A stretch of DNA of 64,000 bases. Origin: Vibrio japonicus (GTDB lineage Bacteria; Pseudomonadota; Gammaproteobacteria; Enterobacterales; Vibrionaceae). How positions within the stretch are numbered: the stretch's first letter is position 1; each line of letters begins with the position of its first letter. The notes beneath the pieces were generated by a model. It made no database searches. It was not told where the DNA came from and saw nothing but the letters and a program-made list of their open reading frames with translations. The translations under genes and the position numbers were made by a program. The stretch covers positions 1,178,001 to 1,242,000 of the forward strand of contig NZ_CP102096.1 of assembly GCF_024582835.1 (NCBI RefSeq). The letters are read 5' to 3'. Shown piece after piece: positions 1 to 9,710 of this stretch.

Positions 1-110
1 TAAAACGTAAAAGGGGTATAAAAGACGAAAGTTTTATATCCTATTGCTATATCTAAACGGTTGGATGATATTTAGTACACTGTGCTGTCGATATATGCGG
101 GGGAAGCGAT

Positions 111-488
111 ATGGAGCATCAAATCAAGGCTAAAGTGGTATTTGACTATACCTCATTCCTCGGAGCGTCGTGTTCTAAAAAATGGACATTTTTGGAAGCA
201 ATGAGCACGTTTGCACCTATTTTCAGTCTGATGTGGAAAAACACAATCAAAGACTCGATCTCAGTAGAAGATCGTTTATGGGATCAGGCAATGAAGTCTC
301 TTTCCGCAAGTAGGAGTGATGAGTCTAATATCATCACATTGGTAGAATTGGCGAAAAGCGAAGGGATAGAAGAGCTAAATGTAGTCATGCCTTACGAGCT
401 TGATAACGAACAACTCAAACAAGTCTGTTCACGCGCTCATGCTAACGTTCAACGATTAAATCAAGACGAGCTAAAAATTACGTTCTAA
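111..488 (+). CDS. Conserved hypothetical protein, 125 aa
   Basis: I do not recognise this protein. It is soluble, with no signal peptide or membrane segment; the C-terminal half is acidic and looks helical. The ATG is preceded by a purine-rich GGGGAAG ribosome site at good spacing. It stands alone and is followed by a strong bidirectional terminator that separates it from the convergent aminotransferase gene. Real coding is likely from the ribosome site, the length and the terminator; the function is unknown. Confidence 0.65.
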   Translation: MEHQIKAKVVFDYTSFLGASCSKKWTFLEAMSTFAPIFSLMWKNTIKDSISVEDRLWDQAMKSLSASRSDESNIITLVELAKSEGIEELNVVMPYELDNEQLKQVCSRAHANVQRLNQDELKITF

Positions 489-538
489 GGTCCCAGTAAG
501 CGGCCAACATAAGCTCTGAAGCTAAAATAAACATAAGC

Positions 539-567
539 AAAAAGGGTCAGTATCGCTGACCCTTTTT
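539..567. terminator. Bidirectional intrinsic terminator
   Basis: A 12-bp perfect stem (AAAAAGGGTCAG / CTGACCCTTTTT) with a 5-nt loop. It has a T-tract on the plus strand and the matching A-tract gives a T-tract on the minus strand, so it can end both the 111-488 gene and the convergent aspC. Confidence 0.9.
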
Positions 568-587
568 GTTTCTAACAGGTTTGCTTA

Positions 588-1778
588 TTAAAGCACTGCT
601 GCGATACCTTGACACAGAGGTAGCATGTTTGAGCGAGTCATACCTGCAACGCTGATGCGGCCAGAACCTACGATGTAGATACCAAACTCATCTTTCAGGC
701 GTGCTACTTGTTCTTTAGTGAGTCCAGAGAACGAGAACATACCGTTTTGACGTTCGATAAAGCTGAAGTCTGCGTCAACACCTTGCTCTTTTAGTGTGGC
801 AACGAACAACTCACGCATAGCCTGAATACGATCACGCATCTCTTTTACTTCTTGTTCCCATTCTGCACGAAGTTCTGGGTTGCTCAAGATGTATGTTACA
901 ACTGCGCTACCGTGCGCTGGTGGGTTCGAGTAAATAGAACGAATAATCGCTTTCACTTGAGAGAACGCCGTTGTCGCCACTTCTTCAGACTCAGCAACTA
1001 GGGTAAACGCACCAACACGCTCATTGTATAGGCCAAAGTTCTTAGAGAATGAGCTCGCTACTAGAATTTCTTTGTTGTATTTCGCAAAAATACGTAGGCC
1101 AGCGGCATCTTCTTCTACGCCTTTCGCAAAACCTTGGTATGCGAAGTCAAATAGAGGCAGCAGTTTTTTCTCTGCAACTAATTTAGCGAGTGTTTCCCAC
1201 TCTTCCAACGTTGGGTCGATGCCTGTTGGGTTGTGGCAGCAGCCGTGAAGTAGAACAACGTCACCTTCTGATGCTTTTTCTAGGTCCGCAACCATTGCCG
1301 CGAAATCTTTGTCTTTAGACTCTGCATCATAGTAACTGTATTGAGCGGTTTCGACACCAGCAGCAGTGAACACACCATTGTGGTTTGCCCAAGTTGGGTT
1401 GCTGATCCAAATCTTCACATTACCTAGTTGGCGCTTGATGAATTCACCAGCCACGCGAAGTGCACCAGTACCGCCAGGCGCTTGCGCAGTTTTTGCTAGT
1501 TTATTCGCGACAATGTCAGAATCGTCACCAAACAGTAGCTTTTGCACTGCTAGACCATATTCAGCAGTACCTTCGATCGTTAGGTAAGACTTTGTTTTTT
1601 CTGTTTCTACCAAAGCAGTTTCTGCTTTCTTTACGGTAGCTAGAACAGGTGTCTCACCTTGCTCGTTTTTGTAAATACCAACTCCAAGGTTGATTTTGTC
1701 AGTACGAGCGTCTTTTTTAAACTCTTCGGTAAGGCCAAGGATAGGATCTGCAGGAGCAGCTACTACTTTTTCAAACAT
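588..1778 (-). CDS. aspC: Aspartate/aromatic aminotransferase
   Basis: PLP-dependent class I aminotransferase that moves amino groups between aspartate or aromatic amino acids and 2-oxoglutarate in the cytosol. The N-terminus ([16 protein letters not shown]) is the AspC/TyrB signature. The PLP lysine lies in [15 protein letters not shown], and the cofactor Asp/Tyr in DFAYQGF. With the start at 1778 the protein is 396 aa, the E. coli AspC length. An in-frame ATG three codons upstream (1787) is less likely because GGATGA serves as ribosome site for the inner start. In E. coli aspC follows ycbL; here ycbL lies 32 kb away, so that linkage is broken. AspC versus TyrB cannot be settled from sequence alone. 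Confidence 0.93.
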   Translation of the reverse strand: MFEKVVAAPADPILGLTEEFKKDARTDKINLGVGIYKNEQGETPVLATVKKAETALVETEKTKSYLTIEGTAEYGLAVQKLLFGDDSDIVANKLAKTAQAPGGTGALRVAGEFIKRQLGNVKIWISNPTWANHNGVFTAAGVETAQYSYYDAESKDKDFAAMVADLEKASEGDVVLLHGCCHNPTGIDPTLEEWETLAKLVAEKKLLPLFDFAYQGFAKGVEEDAAGLRIFAKYNKEILVASSFSKNFGLYNERVGAFTLVAESEEVATTAFSQVKAIIRSIYSNPPAHGSAVVTYILSNPELRAEWEQEVKEMRDRIQAMRELFVATLKEQGVDADFSFIERQNGMFSFSGLTKEQVARLKDEFGIYIVGSGRISVAGMTRSNMLPLCQGIAAVL

Positions 1779-2139
1779 ATTGATCATCCATGTTAATCGA
1801 CGTGGGTATACCGCTATTTATACCTTTCTCGCACAGTTGGTACAACCGTTTACATGAACAAAAATAAACAAAATTAAAATTTATGAGGAACATGCTGTGA
1901 AGTAAGTGTTTTCACTAGTTTAGTGGTTGATGTGGGAATGAGTGAATCGGCATTGTTGGTGTATACATCAAATCTAAGAGCGATAAAAAGAATGGAACTA
2001 AAGTTGTATATTTTAGAAACAAATATGCATATAGTTTCATTTATAATAACTGCTTAATATATTTGTTGTGATTATGTTTAAATGTTGTGCAACCAGTTAC
2101 ATTATTGGGCGATTTATACAACGTTAGGACTTAGGATAA
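1779..2139. other. AT-rich divergent intergenic region
   Basis: About 360 bp between divergent aspC and the VWA lipoprotein gene. The part from about 1980 to 2090 is strongly AT-rich, with a TATAAT-like hexamer at 2042-2047 and a GATTTATACA stretch nearer the lipoprotein start. I see no clear operator. A TGTAAA half-site like a TyrR half box lies near 1850 on the minus strand, but the second half does not fit. Confidence 0.5.
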
Positions 2140-3609
2140 ATGGAACAATATAAAAAGATAACACTTGTTTCTTCAATATTTGCGCTTGCAGCTTGTGGCG
2201 GGGGAAGTAGTAGTGAAGAGAAAACGACGACTTACTCAGGCTCACTCGTCGTTCCACAAAGTGTCTCGGCACAGTCTGCTAGGGCATTAAGCAGGGAGCT
2301 ATTTCGTCCATATAGTGCCGAGTGTCCAAATGTACCGGATGGCTATGAACCTATGGCGAATGCCAAGGTGACTCTGGAAGATTACATTGGTACGGCGTTA
2401 GGTGCAGAAACCACAACAGACAATTGTGGTGTGTTTACGCTAACGGTTCCTCAAGCCGACGTGACAGGTCAGGAGCCCGTAATCAGCGCTTCACTTGATG
2501 GCTACAAAACACTGAAAGCCCATGCAGATAACTTTGTTCAAACAGACAGCGATAAGGCTCCAACGGTTATTGCGTCCACGATTCCTGCTTCAGCCAATTA
2601 CATTATTAGTGCGATCCAGAAAGCGAGTGGTGATGAGCTTATGTTCTCTGTCACCGATTCATCAACAAATAATGCGGTTATCCAGCTTACGAAAGCGGCT
2701 TTCAGTGTCAGTATCAATGGCCAGCCGATAGCTATTTCTAATTTAAACTCTTCTGATCAGCTTGGTGTTGCAAGTAGTAATGTATTGACGTTGGATAGAA
2801 GTGGCTCAATGCGACATAGCGCGACAGATGAAAACGGCGATGATGTAATAGATGATAACAACAGCATTGCGTACAACCTGTACAGGCTTACTGCTTTAGC
2901 GGCTCATCAATTTGTCTCAGAAAAAAGCACCGCGGATGAAGTGGCAGTGATTCCTTTTGCGTCAGACGTTCTCATGATTACAAATCAGCTTTTGACCACT
3001 TTTGATCTTGTTGATAGCAATGACCAGTCGGTAAGTTATAACTACTCAGACTCAGGTTTTTTGAAGGAACAAGCTAAGCTTCACTTTGCTATTGATGTTT
3101 ACAACCCGCATTCTGGACTTTGGTCTGATGAGCCGCAGTATGATCAAAAGCATTCAGGCCGAAACGACGATATTGCGTCTATAGGAAACTCATTTATTTG
3201 GGGATACAGTACGGAACTAGAAAAAGCTGTAGACGAGTCGCTTATCGCTCTTATAAGCCGTGAAAACGCGATCAAACGAGCATTTGTAATGACCGACGGG
3301 CACAGTGATTTTAACGACAGAGCCGGTGTGATTGAAAAGGCTAACCAAAACTCTATCCCAGTTCATTCTATTGCGCTTGGTGCTGATGCAGATGAAGAAG
3401 ACCTGAAAGCGATCTCTGAACAAACTGGCGGCACGTATTACAAGGTTATTAACACATCTGATATTGTAGGCATTTATTCTTCGCTACAAACAACGATCAA
3501 GTACGCTTACCTAGCGGCTTTGAACACGCCTTTACAAGCGGGTGACGTTGTAAAGCTATCTCTAGATATCAACGGTGAAACCGTAACGCGTGAGCTGACT
3601 ATTCAGTAA
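2140..3609 (+). CDS. VWA-domain lipoprotein
   Basis: Predicted surface or periplasmic lipoprotein of 489 aa. The signal peptide ends in the lipobox LAAC, followed by a Gly/Ser linker. A carboxypeptidase-regulatory-like beta domain (about residues 65-130) precedes a von Willebrand factor A domain. The metal-binding MIDAS motif DRSGSM lies at about residue 219, and the MIDAS aspartate in VMTDGHSD near residue 385. VWA domains bind protein or matrix ligands through a divalent cation. An acidic stretch (DENGDDVIDDNN, residues about 230-241) inside the VWA domain resembles a calcium loop. Monocistronic, with its own terminator. The ligand is unknown. Confidence 0.85.
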   Translation: MEQYKKITLVSSIFALAACGGGSSSEEKTTTYSGSLVVPQSVSAQSARALSRELFRPYSAECPNVPDGYEPMANAKVTLEDYIGTALGAETTTDNCGVFTLTVPQADVTGQEPVISASLDGYKTLKAHADNFVQTDSDKAPTVIASTIPASANYIISAIQKASGDELMFSVTDSSTNNAVIQLTKAAFSVSINGQPIAISNLNSSDQLGVASSNVLTLDRSGSMRHSATDENGDDVIDDNNSIAYNLYRLTALAAHQFVSEKSTADEVAVIPFASDVLMITNQLLTTFDLVDSNDQSVSYNYSDSGFLKEQAKLHFAIDVYNPHSGLWSDEPQYDQKHSGRNDDIASIGNSFIWGYSTELEKAVDESLIALISRENAIKRAFVMTDGHSDFNDRAGVIEKANQNSIPVHSIALGADADEEDLKAISEQTGGTYYKVINTSDIVGIYSSLQTTIKYAYLAALNTPLQAGDVVKLSLDINGETVTRELTIQ

Positions 3610-3633
3610 TCGCTTATATACTTATAAAAATGC

Positions 3634-3666
3634 AAGCGCTCAGCACATGGCTGGGCGCTTTCGTTT
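3634..3666 (+). terminator. Terminator after VWA lipoprotein
   Basis: An 11-bp GC-rich stem (AAGCGCTCAGC / GCTGGGCGCTT, one G-U pair) is followed by TCGTTT shortly after the stop codon. Confidence 0.7.
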
Positions 3667-3819
3667 GTGCGTATTTCCTGTACTGAATGTTGACCTTATC
3701 AATGTGAGCACCTACCGTTTTGCTACTTTGAACGCACTAATCGCATCCTACTTTAGGTCTAACGCTCTCTCAGCGATTATAATCGGCGGCTTATTCTTAA
3801 AAGCAGCTAAGTAAAAACA

Positions 3820-5232
3820 ATGAATCGCTACCAGCAGTTGGCTACAGACATCAAACAGTTGATAGAAAACGAAACATGGCGTGCAGGGGAGAAGATCCCA
3901 TCAGTACGTGTGATGAGCCGCAGTGTCTCTGTTAGTGCTTCTACTGTCTTACAAGCCTACCAATTGCTGGAATCGGAAGGGTGGATAAAAGCCAAACCCC
4001 AATCTGGCTATTTCGTATCACCTGATATGGAAAGAGGCCACGCGCCACCGGTTGAGCACCACTTTTCTCAAACCGAGTATAAGGATGAGCTGTACGAATA
4101 TCTGCGTAACAGCAGCCAAGTTGATGCCCCTTTGGGTTTGGCACTACCTGACTCAGGTTTGTATCCTTTTCAGACACTGACTCGGCATCTTGCAAGTGCT
4201 GGGAGAAAAATGCCGGCCAATAGTGCTGTAAGCGATCTTCCACCGGGAAATGAGCAATTAAGACGATTGATAGCGCAGCGCTATCTGAGAAACGGTGTTG
4301 TCGTTTCCCATCAAGATATTGTGATTACTTCAGGTGCGATGGAAGCCTTGAACCTTAGCTTACAGGTTGTTTCTAAACCTGGTGATCACGTTGTCATCGA
4401 AGACCCGGTGTTTTACGGCGCGATTGAAGCAACTCAGAGAAACCAGCTTGTTGCTGTCCCAGTTACGGTTGAACCATGCAACGGTATCGATTTGGAAGGC
4501 TTGGAAAATGCATTTCAGCGGAAAAGTGTTTCTGTGTGTTGGTTAATGCCAAATTATCAGAACCCAACAGGGGCTTTGTATAGCGATAAGAGCAAAAAAA
4601 CGATCGTTGAGTTGGCAAATCAATACGATGTCAACATTATTGAAGATGACGTTTATTCCGAACTCCATTTCTCAGCCAACCAGCCTAAGCCCCTAAAATA
4701 TTGGGATGAACACGATAGAGTATTGCTATGTGGCTCTTTTTCTAAATCGTTGTGTCCAGGCTATCGAATAGGGTGGGTCGTGAATAGAAAGCTGAGTGAG
4801 CGTCTACAAAAGCAGCAATTGCTGTCTACGCTTTCGAGCAGTTTCCCCATTCAACAAGGTGTTGCACATTACTTACAATATGAAAGTTATGACAACCATT
4901 TGCGTAAGCTGCGAAAAGAGCTTTGCTTGCGTCAAAAACAGTACACGAAGTTTATTGAAGCCACATTTCCAAGTGGTACCCAAATATTTGCGCCAAATGG
5001 TGGTTACTTTCTCTGGCTAAAGCTCCCTGAACAGCTAAGGATTTCGGCGATTTATCAACAGTTAATTTCTGAAGGGATCTCGTTTGGGTATGGAAGCTTA
5101 TTCAGTGCGCAAGGGCGTTACCAAAATTACATACGCCTCAATATCTCCTTTGAGTTGAACGCGAAGACCGAAAGTGCCCTCCAGCGGATAGCGGAACGGG
5201 TACACACTCAACTGTTTGGAGATTTATCTTAG
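3820..5232 (+). CDS. MocR-type GntR/aminotransferase regulator
   Basis: A 470-aa fusion of an N-terminal GntR winged helix-turn-helix (residues about 1-70; ASTVLQAYQLLESEGWI recognition region) and a class I aminotransferase-like domain. The PLP lysine is in GSFSKSLCPGYRIGW (about residue 310), with the cofactor-binding PNYQNPTG motif upstream. MocR proteins use PLP or an amino-PLP adduct as effector and usually control a neighbouring or divergent amine or amino acid gene. No such partner is adjacent here, so the target is unknown. PdxR (PLP synthesis) and generic MocR are both possible. The start ATG has a weak ribosome site. Confidence 0.88.
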   Translation: MNRYQQLATDIKQLIENETWRAGEKIPSVRVMSRSVSVSASTVLQAYQLLESEGWIKAKPQSGYFVSPDMERGHAPPVEHHFSQTEYKDELYEYLRNSSQVDAPLGLALPDSGLYPFQTLTRHLASAGRKMPANSAVSDLPPGNEQLRRLIAQRYLRNGVVVSHQDIVITSGAMEALNLSLQVVSKPGDHVVIEDPVFYGAIEATQRNQLVAVPVTVEPCNGIDLEGLENAFQRKSVSVCWLMPNYQNPTGALYSDKSKKTIVELANQYDVNIIEDDVYSELHFSANQPKPLKYWDEHDRVLLCGSFSKSLCPGYRIGWVVNRKLSERLQKQQLLSTLSSSFPIQQGVAHYLQYESYDNHLRKLRKELCLRQKQYTKFIEATFPSGTQIFAPNGGYFLWLKLPEQLRISAIYQQLISEGISFGYGSLFSAQGRYQNYIRLNISFELNAKTESALQRIAERVHTQLFGDLS

Positions 5233-5301
5233 TAACTGTATTGCAACTATTCGGCTGGCTTGTAGTGAAATAGCCAAACGACAATTCACCGAGTTAATGT
5301 T

Positions 5302-5511
5302 ATGCAAAGACAGAGTTCGAAGCATGAATATAGGCTGATTGTGGTGGCGATAGTCAGTGCGTTACTTGTTATTTTTGGCCACCTAATTTTATCTAAATCC
5401 TTTTCTGGCATGCCATTGCTTGAATACACTGCGGCCGCGATCCCCTTTGCTATGTTTGCTCTATGTATTTATGGTTTCCGCTACGCGTCTAAAGTTGATG
5501 AAGACAATTGA
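5302..5511 (+). CDS. Small two-helix membrane protein, 69 aa
   Basis: A short basic N-terminus (MQRQSSKHEYR) precedes two hydrophobic segments, about residues 12-30 and 37-60, and an acidic C-terminus (DEDN). This fits a small inner-membrane hairpin protein. It lies 70 bp after the MocR gene on the same strand and ends just before a strong terminator. I do not recognise a family. Confidence 0.6.
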   Translation: MQRQSSKHEYRLIVVAIVSALLVIFGHLILSKSFSGMPLLEYTAAAIPFAMFALCIYGFRYASKVDEDN

Positions 5512-5512
5512 G

Positions 5513-5549
5513 TAAAGCCTCCTAAACCGAAGTCGGGTAGGAGGCTTTA
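5513..5549. terminator. Convergent terminator
   Basis: A 12-bp stem (TAAAGCCTCCTA / TAGGAGGCTTTA) encloses a 13-nt loop that contains a second small CCG/CGG hairpin. It separates the plus-strand membrane protein gene from the minus-strand small protein gene. Confidence 0.75.
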
Positions 5550-5559
5550 TGCACTAAAA

Positions 5560-5751
5560 TTAGCGTGATGTTTTATCTGGATGTGAAGCGGAAGGATCTT
5601 GCTCGGATGGGTAAATACCCATCAGGTCTTCTGCATTTTGAAGCCAATCAGGATGCCAGAAATAGGGCTGGCTACCTGCTGGATGATCCCACTCCAGTGT
5701 TTTTTCGTGCCTGCCTAAATATGACAGGTCATCAAGTCTGAATACTTTCAT
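5560..5751 (-). CDS. Small aromatic-rich protein, 63 aa (paralogue 1)
   Basis: I do not recognise the family. The protein begins MKVFRLDDLSYLG and has a core WDHPAGSQPYFWHPDWL followed by AEDLMGIYP. It is a clear paralogue of the next gene on the same strand. I chose the start at 5751 because GAGGAG sits 8 nt upstream and the paralogue begins the same way; an ATG five codons earlier lacks this support. No signal peptide or membrane segment. The many Trp, His and Pro residues suggest a compact, possibly metal- or ligand-binding fold, but this is only inference. Confidence 0.7.
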   Translation of the reverse strand: MKVFRLDDLSYLGRHEKTLEWDHPAGSQPYFWHPDWLQNAEDLMGIYPSEQDPSASHPDKTSR

Positions 5752-5860
5752 AACTTGTCTCCTCACTAGACAACTTTTCTTAGTGAACCTAATAAGTATG
5801 GTTTATCTCGTGAGGTTTTGCTGAACGAAAAATCCGCAGAATCCCTGCAATAGAGAGCGG

Positions 5861-6100
5861 TTAGTCCTGATTCTTTTTATTCAAATCATCGACAATGGCT
5901 TGCTTTGCGTGCTCTATTGTCGGGGTTTCACCTTCTTCTAGATCTAACTCTTTACGACCATGCATCCCGGTTAGATCCTCTGCGACGTGAAGCCAGTCAG
6001 GATGCCAGTAATACGGTTGTGTACCTTGAGGGTGATCCCAGCTGTGTACACCGTCTTGGACGCCGTTATAGTTGAGGTCTTCAATTTTGAACACTTTCAT
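5861..6100 (-). CDS. Small aromatic-rich protein, 79 aa (paralogue 2)
   Basis: Paralogue of the 5560-5751 product. It shares MKVF..DL.Y.G, WDHP.G.QPY.WHPDWL and AEDL.G, and adds an acidic, helical C-terminal tail (EEGETPTIEHAKQAIVDDL). The start at 6100 has AGGGA at good spacing and matches the paralogue; a longer reading frame to 6175 would add an implausible hydrophobic leader. The two genes are 109 bp apart on the same strand and probably arose by tandem duplication. Function unknown. Confidence 0.72.
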   Translation of the reverse strand: MKVFKIEDLNYNGVQDGVHSWDHPQGTQPYYWHPDWLHVAEDLTGMHGRKELDLEEGETPTIEHAKQAIVDDLNKKNQD

Positions 6101-6173
6101 TGTCCGTTCCCTGAACATAATAAACACCTTTAAAATTAGTAGATAAAGGACACATGTTCCAATTATTACAGGC

Positions 6174-6201
6174 ATAAAAAAACCTCCGCATGCGGAGGTT
6201 T
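6174..6201 (-). terminator. asnS terminator
   Basis: A perfect self-complementary AAACCTCCGCA/TGCGGAGGTTT element is followed on the minus strand by seven T residues. It lies 20 bp past the asnS stop codon. Confidence 0.88.
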
Positions 6202-6220
6202 ATATCATTCTTTTTGCGAA

Positions 6221-7621
6221 TTAGAAGTTCGCAGAGCGTGGTGTACGTGGGAACGGGATCACGTCGCGAACGTTACCCATACCTGTTACGTAAGACACTA
6301 AACGCTCAAAACCAAGGCCGAAACCAGCGTGAGGTACTGTACCGTAACGACGTAGATCGCGGTACCAGCCCATGTGCTCAGGTTCGATACCCATTTCACG
6401 CATACGCTCGTCTAGAATATCCAGACGCTCTTCACGCTGAGAACCACCAATGATTTCGCCGATACCCGGTGCAAGTACGTCCATCGCTGCTACAGTCTTA
6501 CCGTCATCGTTCAGACGCATGTAGAATGCTTTGATGTCTTTCGGGTAGTTCTTAACGATAACTGGCGCTTTGAAGTGTTCTTCTGCTAGGAAACGCTCAT
6601 GCTCAGAAGACATGTCGATACCCCATTCAACTGGGAATTCGAACTCACGACCAGAATCAAGAAGGATTTGGATTGCGTCTGTGTAGTCAACTTGTGCGAA
6701 GTCAGAAGAAACGAATTGCTCTAGACGAGTAATGGCTTCTTTGTCGATGCGTTGTGCGAAGAACTCAAGGTCATCACGACGCTCTTCTAGTACCGCTTTG
6801 AATACGTACTTCAGCATGTCTTCAGCCAGTTTTGCTACGTCATCCAGTTCCGCGAATGCGACTTCTGGCTCAACCATCCAGAACTCTGCAAGGTGACGGC
6901 TGGTGTTCGAGTTTTCAGCACGGAACGTCGGGCCGAATGTGTACACTTTGCTTAATGCACAAGCGTAAGTTTCTGCGTTTAGCTGACCAGATACCGTTAG
7001 GAAAGTTTCTTTGCCGAAGAAGTCTTCGTTGTAATCCACTTTGCCTTCTTCTGTGCGAGGTAGGTTTTCCATGTCTAGCGTAGATACGCGGAACATTTCA
7101 CCTGCACCTTCCGCATCAGATGCCGTAATTAGCGGAGCAGAAACCCAGAAGTAACCTTGCTCATGGTAAAAACGGTGGATGGCTTGAGATAGACAGTTAC
7201 GAACACGTGCTACAGCGCCGATTACGTTTGTACGTGGGCGCAGGTGTGCAACTTCACGTAGGTACTCGATAGAGTGACGAGTCTTTGCCATTGGGTAAGT
7301 GTCTGCGTCTTCAACCCAACCTACAACCTTTACGTCTATCGCTGCTAGTTCGAAATCTTGGCCAGATGCTGGAGATTCAACAACTTTACCCGTCACTTCA
7401 ACAGAACAACCTGTTGTCAGTTTTAGGACTTCGTCATTGTAATTATTTAAATTATTTGGGACCACGGCCTGAATCGGGTCGAAACAAGAACCGTCATAGA
7501 TGGCAAGGAAAGAAATTCCAGCTTTGGAATCACGACGTGAACGGATCCAGCCTCGAACAGTTACTTCACTGTCTACTGCTAGCTTACCGCTTAGTACGTC
7601 ATTTACAGGCGCGTAAGTCAT
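6221..7621 (-). CDS. asnS: Asparaginyl-tRNA synthetase
   Basis: Class IIb aminoacyl-tRNA synthetase of 466 aa, matching the E. coli enzyme length. It charges tRNA-Asn with asparagine in the cytosol. An N-terminal OB-fold anticodon domain ([19 protein letters not shown]) precedes the class II catalytic core with motif 2 ([21 protein letters not shown]) and motif 3 ([21 protein letters not shown]). The HLAEFWM version of motif 2 is typical of AsnRS. The gene is monocistronic, with a strong terminator downstream and a terminator-like hairpin in its own 5' leader. Confidence 0.98.
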   Translation of the reverse strand: MTYAPVNDVLSGKLAVDSEVTVRGWIRSRRDSKAGISFLAIYDGSCFDPIQAVVPNNLNNYNDEVLKLTTGCSVEVTGKVVESPASGQDFELAAIDVKVVGWVEDADTYPMAKTRHSIEYLREVAHLRPRTNVIGAVARVRNCLSQAIHRFYHEQGYFWVSAPLITASDAEGAGEMFRVSTLDMENLPRTEEGKVDYNEDFFGKETFLTVSGQLNAETYACALSKVYTFGPTFRAENSNTSRHLAEFWMVEPEVAFAELDDVAKLAEDMLKYVFKAVLEERRDDLEFFAQRIDKEAITRLEQFVSSDFAQVDYTDAIQILLDSGREFEFPVEWGIDMSSEHERFLAEEHFKAPVIVKNYPKDIKAFYMRLNDDGKTVAAMDVLAPGIGEIIGGSQREERLDILDERMREMGIEPEHMGWYRDLRRYGTVPHAGFGLGFERLVSYVTGMGNVRDVIPFPRTPRSANF

Positions 7622-7644
7622 GTTTTAAATATTCTCCATTGAGT

Positions 7645-7704
7645 AAAAATTCAACCCAATGCTTCAGTAACTCACTGTTTAACTAATGAGCAAACATTGG
7701 GTTG
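7645..7704 (-). promoter_or_regulatory. Terminator-like hairpin in asnS leader
   Basis: Read on the minus strand, the asnS 5' leader has a 10-bp perfect stem (CAACCCAATG / CATTGGGTTG, 7695-7704 with 7652-7661). A loop of about 33 nt is followed by AATTTTTAC, ending about 24 nt before the start codon. This looks like an intrinsic terminator or attenuator inside the leader. I see no leader peptide with clustered Asn codons. Confidence 0.5.
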
Positions 7705-7801
7705 GGTAGAATTCTACATATTCAATGGAACATATTACCTTTCAATTCTTATGCTTCAACCTTTATTCTCAATTCCTCGTATAAAAATCGCGCAAATCGG
7801 C

Positions 7802-9415
7802 TTAATTCTTATGAGAAAGAGAAAACTGGTTGATAAGTAGTTCCAGATGTTCAGACAGCTGTTCAAGATTCATACTAATATCACGAGTCTGTGCGGCTGA
7901 TTGAGACGTTTCGTCAGCATGCTGAGTGATTGTCTCGACTTTATGTTGAACTTCCAAACTGACCTGCGTTGTATTGCTGGTTTGTTGCTGAATATTTTCC
8001 GCATGTTGTAGCGCCTGTTGCATTTCAGACACCACTTCAGACATAGCGGAAGATAATGCTTCGATTTCGTTTGAACGTTGATGGGCTGTTTCGCAAACAG
8101 TATCGACAGATCGGAGTGATGTTTCACTGTCTTTCTGGAACTGAGAAATGATAGCTTCAATGCTTCCAGTTGCTTCGGCAGTGCGACTCGCTAATTGTCT
8201 GACTTCATCGGCGACCACAGCAAATCCACGACCTTGCTCACCTGCTCGTGCCGCTTCGATCGCAGCATTCAAAGCGAGTAAATTCGTTTGCTCTGCAATC
8301 CCTTTGATCACTTCCAAAATGGTGGATACCTCTGCCGTTTGCTGGTTGAGATCCACAATATTGCCTTTGACTTGCTCAATGTCTGTCACCAGACTTTTGA
8401 TCTCAGTGCTCGCAGCATGTGCTTGAGTGGCACTTTGTTCAGCGATGCTTGTCGTGTGTTTGATCAAACCAGAGGCTTCTTCCGTTGCTTGTTCGACTTG
8501 GAGTTGTTGCGATTGCATCTGCTCAATGTTCGATTGCACATCAGACGTTTCTTTTTGCTGGTTGTGCGCAGCTTGATCAGTCACCATCGCCACATTCGTT
8601 AGCTGTGTGGCTGAGCTAGTCAGGTTATGCGAGGTATGTTGAACTTGTTGAAGGCTGTCGCTTACTGTACCCATAAAAGAGTTAATCGCGGTGGCTAACT
8701 GGCCAATTTCATCTTTATTTTCGTGCTCAAGTCTCTGTGATAAGTTTTTACTTTCGCTCACGCTCTGCATGTAGCTAGAGGTTTTCTGAATAGGGCGAAC
8801 AATGAATTTTCGGATAAGGAGTAGGGTAACGAGAAAACCAATCAGCCCCAACGTCGCCATGATAGATACAGCAATAAATGTGCGTTGGCTGATAAGGCTA
8901 TTCACGTGAGATAAATTGTACTCAAGGCGAATGGCGCCAAGCACTTCTCCTTCTGGTGCCATATGGCAAGAAACACAATTGGTGCCTCGATAGTTTTCGC
9001 TCGACTTCATCGGCAGTGCGACAACCAATCCTTTGCCCCATTCCGCTTGGATAGGTTCAATAATCAGTTCACCGTTTAGAGCGCGTCGATCAATGTCATC
9101 CGTTGGTTTTTGGTTCTCTTGGCCTGGGCCATAAAGTTTGCTGACGACGTCTGAGCGCAATACTTTGACTTGCTCAATGCCATCTTGTGCCAACGCTTTT
9201 TGGCGCAACGTTTCTTTTTGCGCCATCGTGCCTGTTAGCATCATCATGTTGAGGCTGTCGAAGTAGTTACTGGCCTTGTCATGCAACTGTTCACTGAGAA
9301 CTGAGTTCATTAGCTCTTTCTGTTGCCAATATTGGTACGCTGTAGAAGCAGCCAAAACAAGGGAAAATACAGTAACAAGAGTCACCAGCAACTTGGTTGT
9401 AATCGTTGAGCTCAT
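7802..9415 (-). CDS. Methyl-accepting chemotaxis protein with periplasmic CxxCH
   Basis: A 537-aa receptor: N-terminal membrane segment (about 8-28), periplasmic domain (about 30-180), second membrane segment (about 182-202), HAMP, then the cytoplasmic signalling domain with the hairpin tip [32 protein letters not shown] split over residues about 370-400. The periplasmic domain has CVSCH (residues 147-151), the c-type heme attachment motif, in a segment resembling heme-binding DUF3365/Tll0287-like sensors. Heme in the sensor would suit redox, oxygen or nitric oxide taxis; that is inference. The gene is monocistronic and not near other che genes. Confidence 0.9.
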   Translation of the reverse strand: MSSTITTKLLVTLVTVFSLVLAASTAYQYWQQKELMNSVLSEQLHDKASNYFDSLNMMMLTGTMAQKETLRQKALAQDGIEQVKVLRSDVVSKLYGPGQENQKPTDDIDRRALNGELIIEPIQAEWGKGLVVALPMKSSENYRGTNCVSCHMAPEGEVLGAIRLEYNLSHVNSLISQRTFIAVSIMATLGLIGFLVTLLLIRKFIVRPIQKTSSYMQSVSESKNLSQRLEHENKDEIGQLATAINSFMGTVSDSLQQVQHTSHNLTSSATQLTNVAMVTDQAAHNQQKETSDVQSNIEQMQSQQLQVEQATEEASGLIKHTTSIAEQSATQAHAASTEIKSLVTDIEQVKGNIVDLNQQTAEVSTILEVIKGIAEQTNLLALNAAIEAARAGEQGRGFAVVADEVRQLASRTAEATGSIEAIISQFQKDSETSLRSVDTVCETAHQRSNEIEALSSAMSEVVSEMQQALQHAENIQQQTSNTTQVSLEVQHKVETITQHADETSQSAAQTRDISMNLEQLSEHLELLINQFSLSHKN

Positions 9416-9710
9416 TTATAAGTACTTTGATTTTAAAATTGGAATAAATTTCAAGAGGATGTCCGAATTATATGACAATTCAACGGGGTGGGATACGGAA
9501 TGTGACCACAGGCTAAGTGTGGTTTAAGTAAATGTGATGTGACGCTGCCGTTATCAAGGTTTTGACGCAACGCCATTTTTACGACACATCTCAAGGTTTG
9601 GTGTATCTATGTGCACAATTGATCGAGATTTATCGTGATGAGATGCTTGTCACACTTGGTGTAATTCCTTAGTATTGCCTGTCTTTTTTAAAGCTCGAGA
9701 ACCAACCAAT
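9416..9710. other. Divergent promoter region, MCP / queD
   Basis: About 295 bp between divergently transcribed genes. It must hold both promoters, but I see no clear operator or preQ1-type riboswitch. A GTGACCACA-GGCTAAG-TGTGG inverted repeat lies near 9502-9522. Confidence 0.4.

Noticed and set aside
1835..1860. TyrR box before aspC
   Set aside because: Only the left half (TGTAAA) fits; the right half lacks the essential C.
7285..7686. 133-aa plus-strand ORF opposite asnS
   Set aside because: Antisense shadow of a well-conserved synthetase gene, low-complexity Leu/Gln content.
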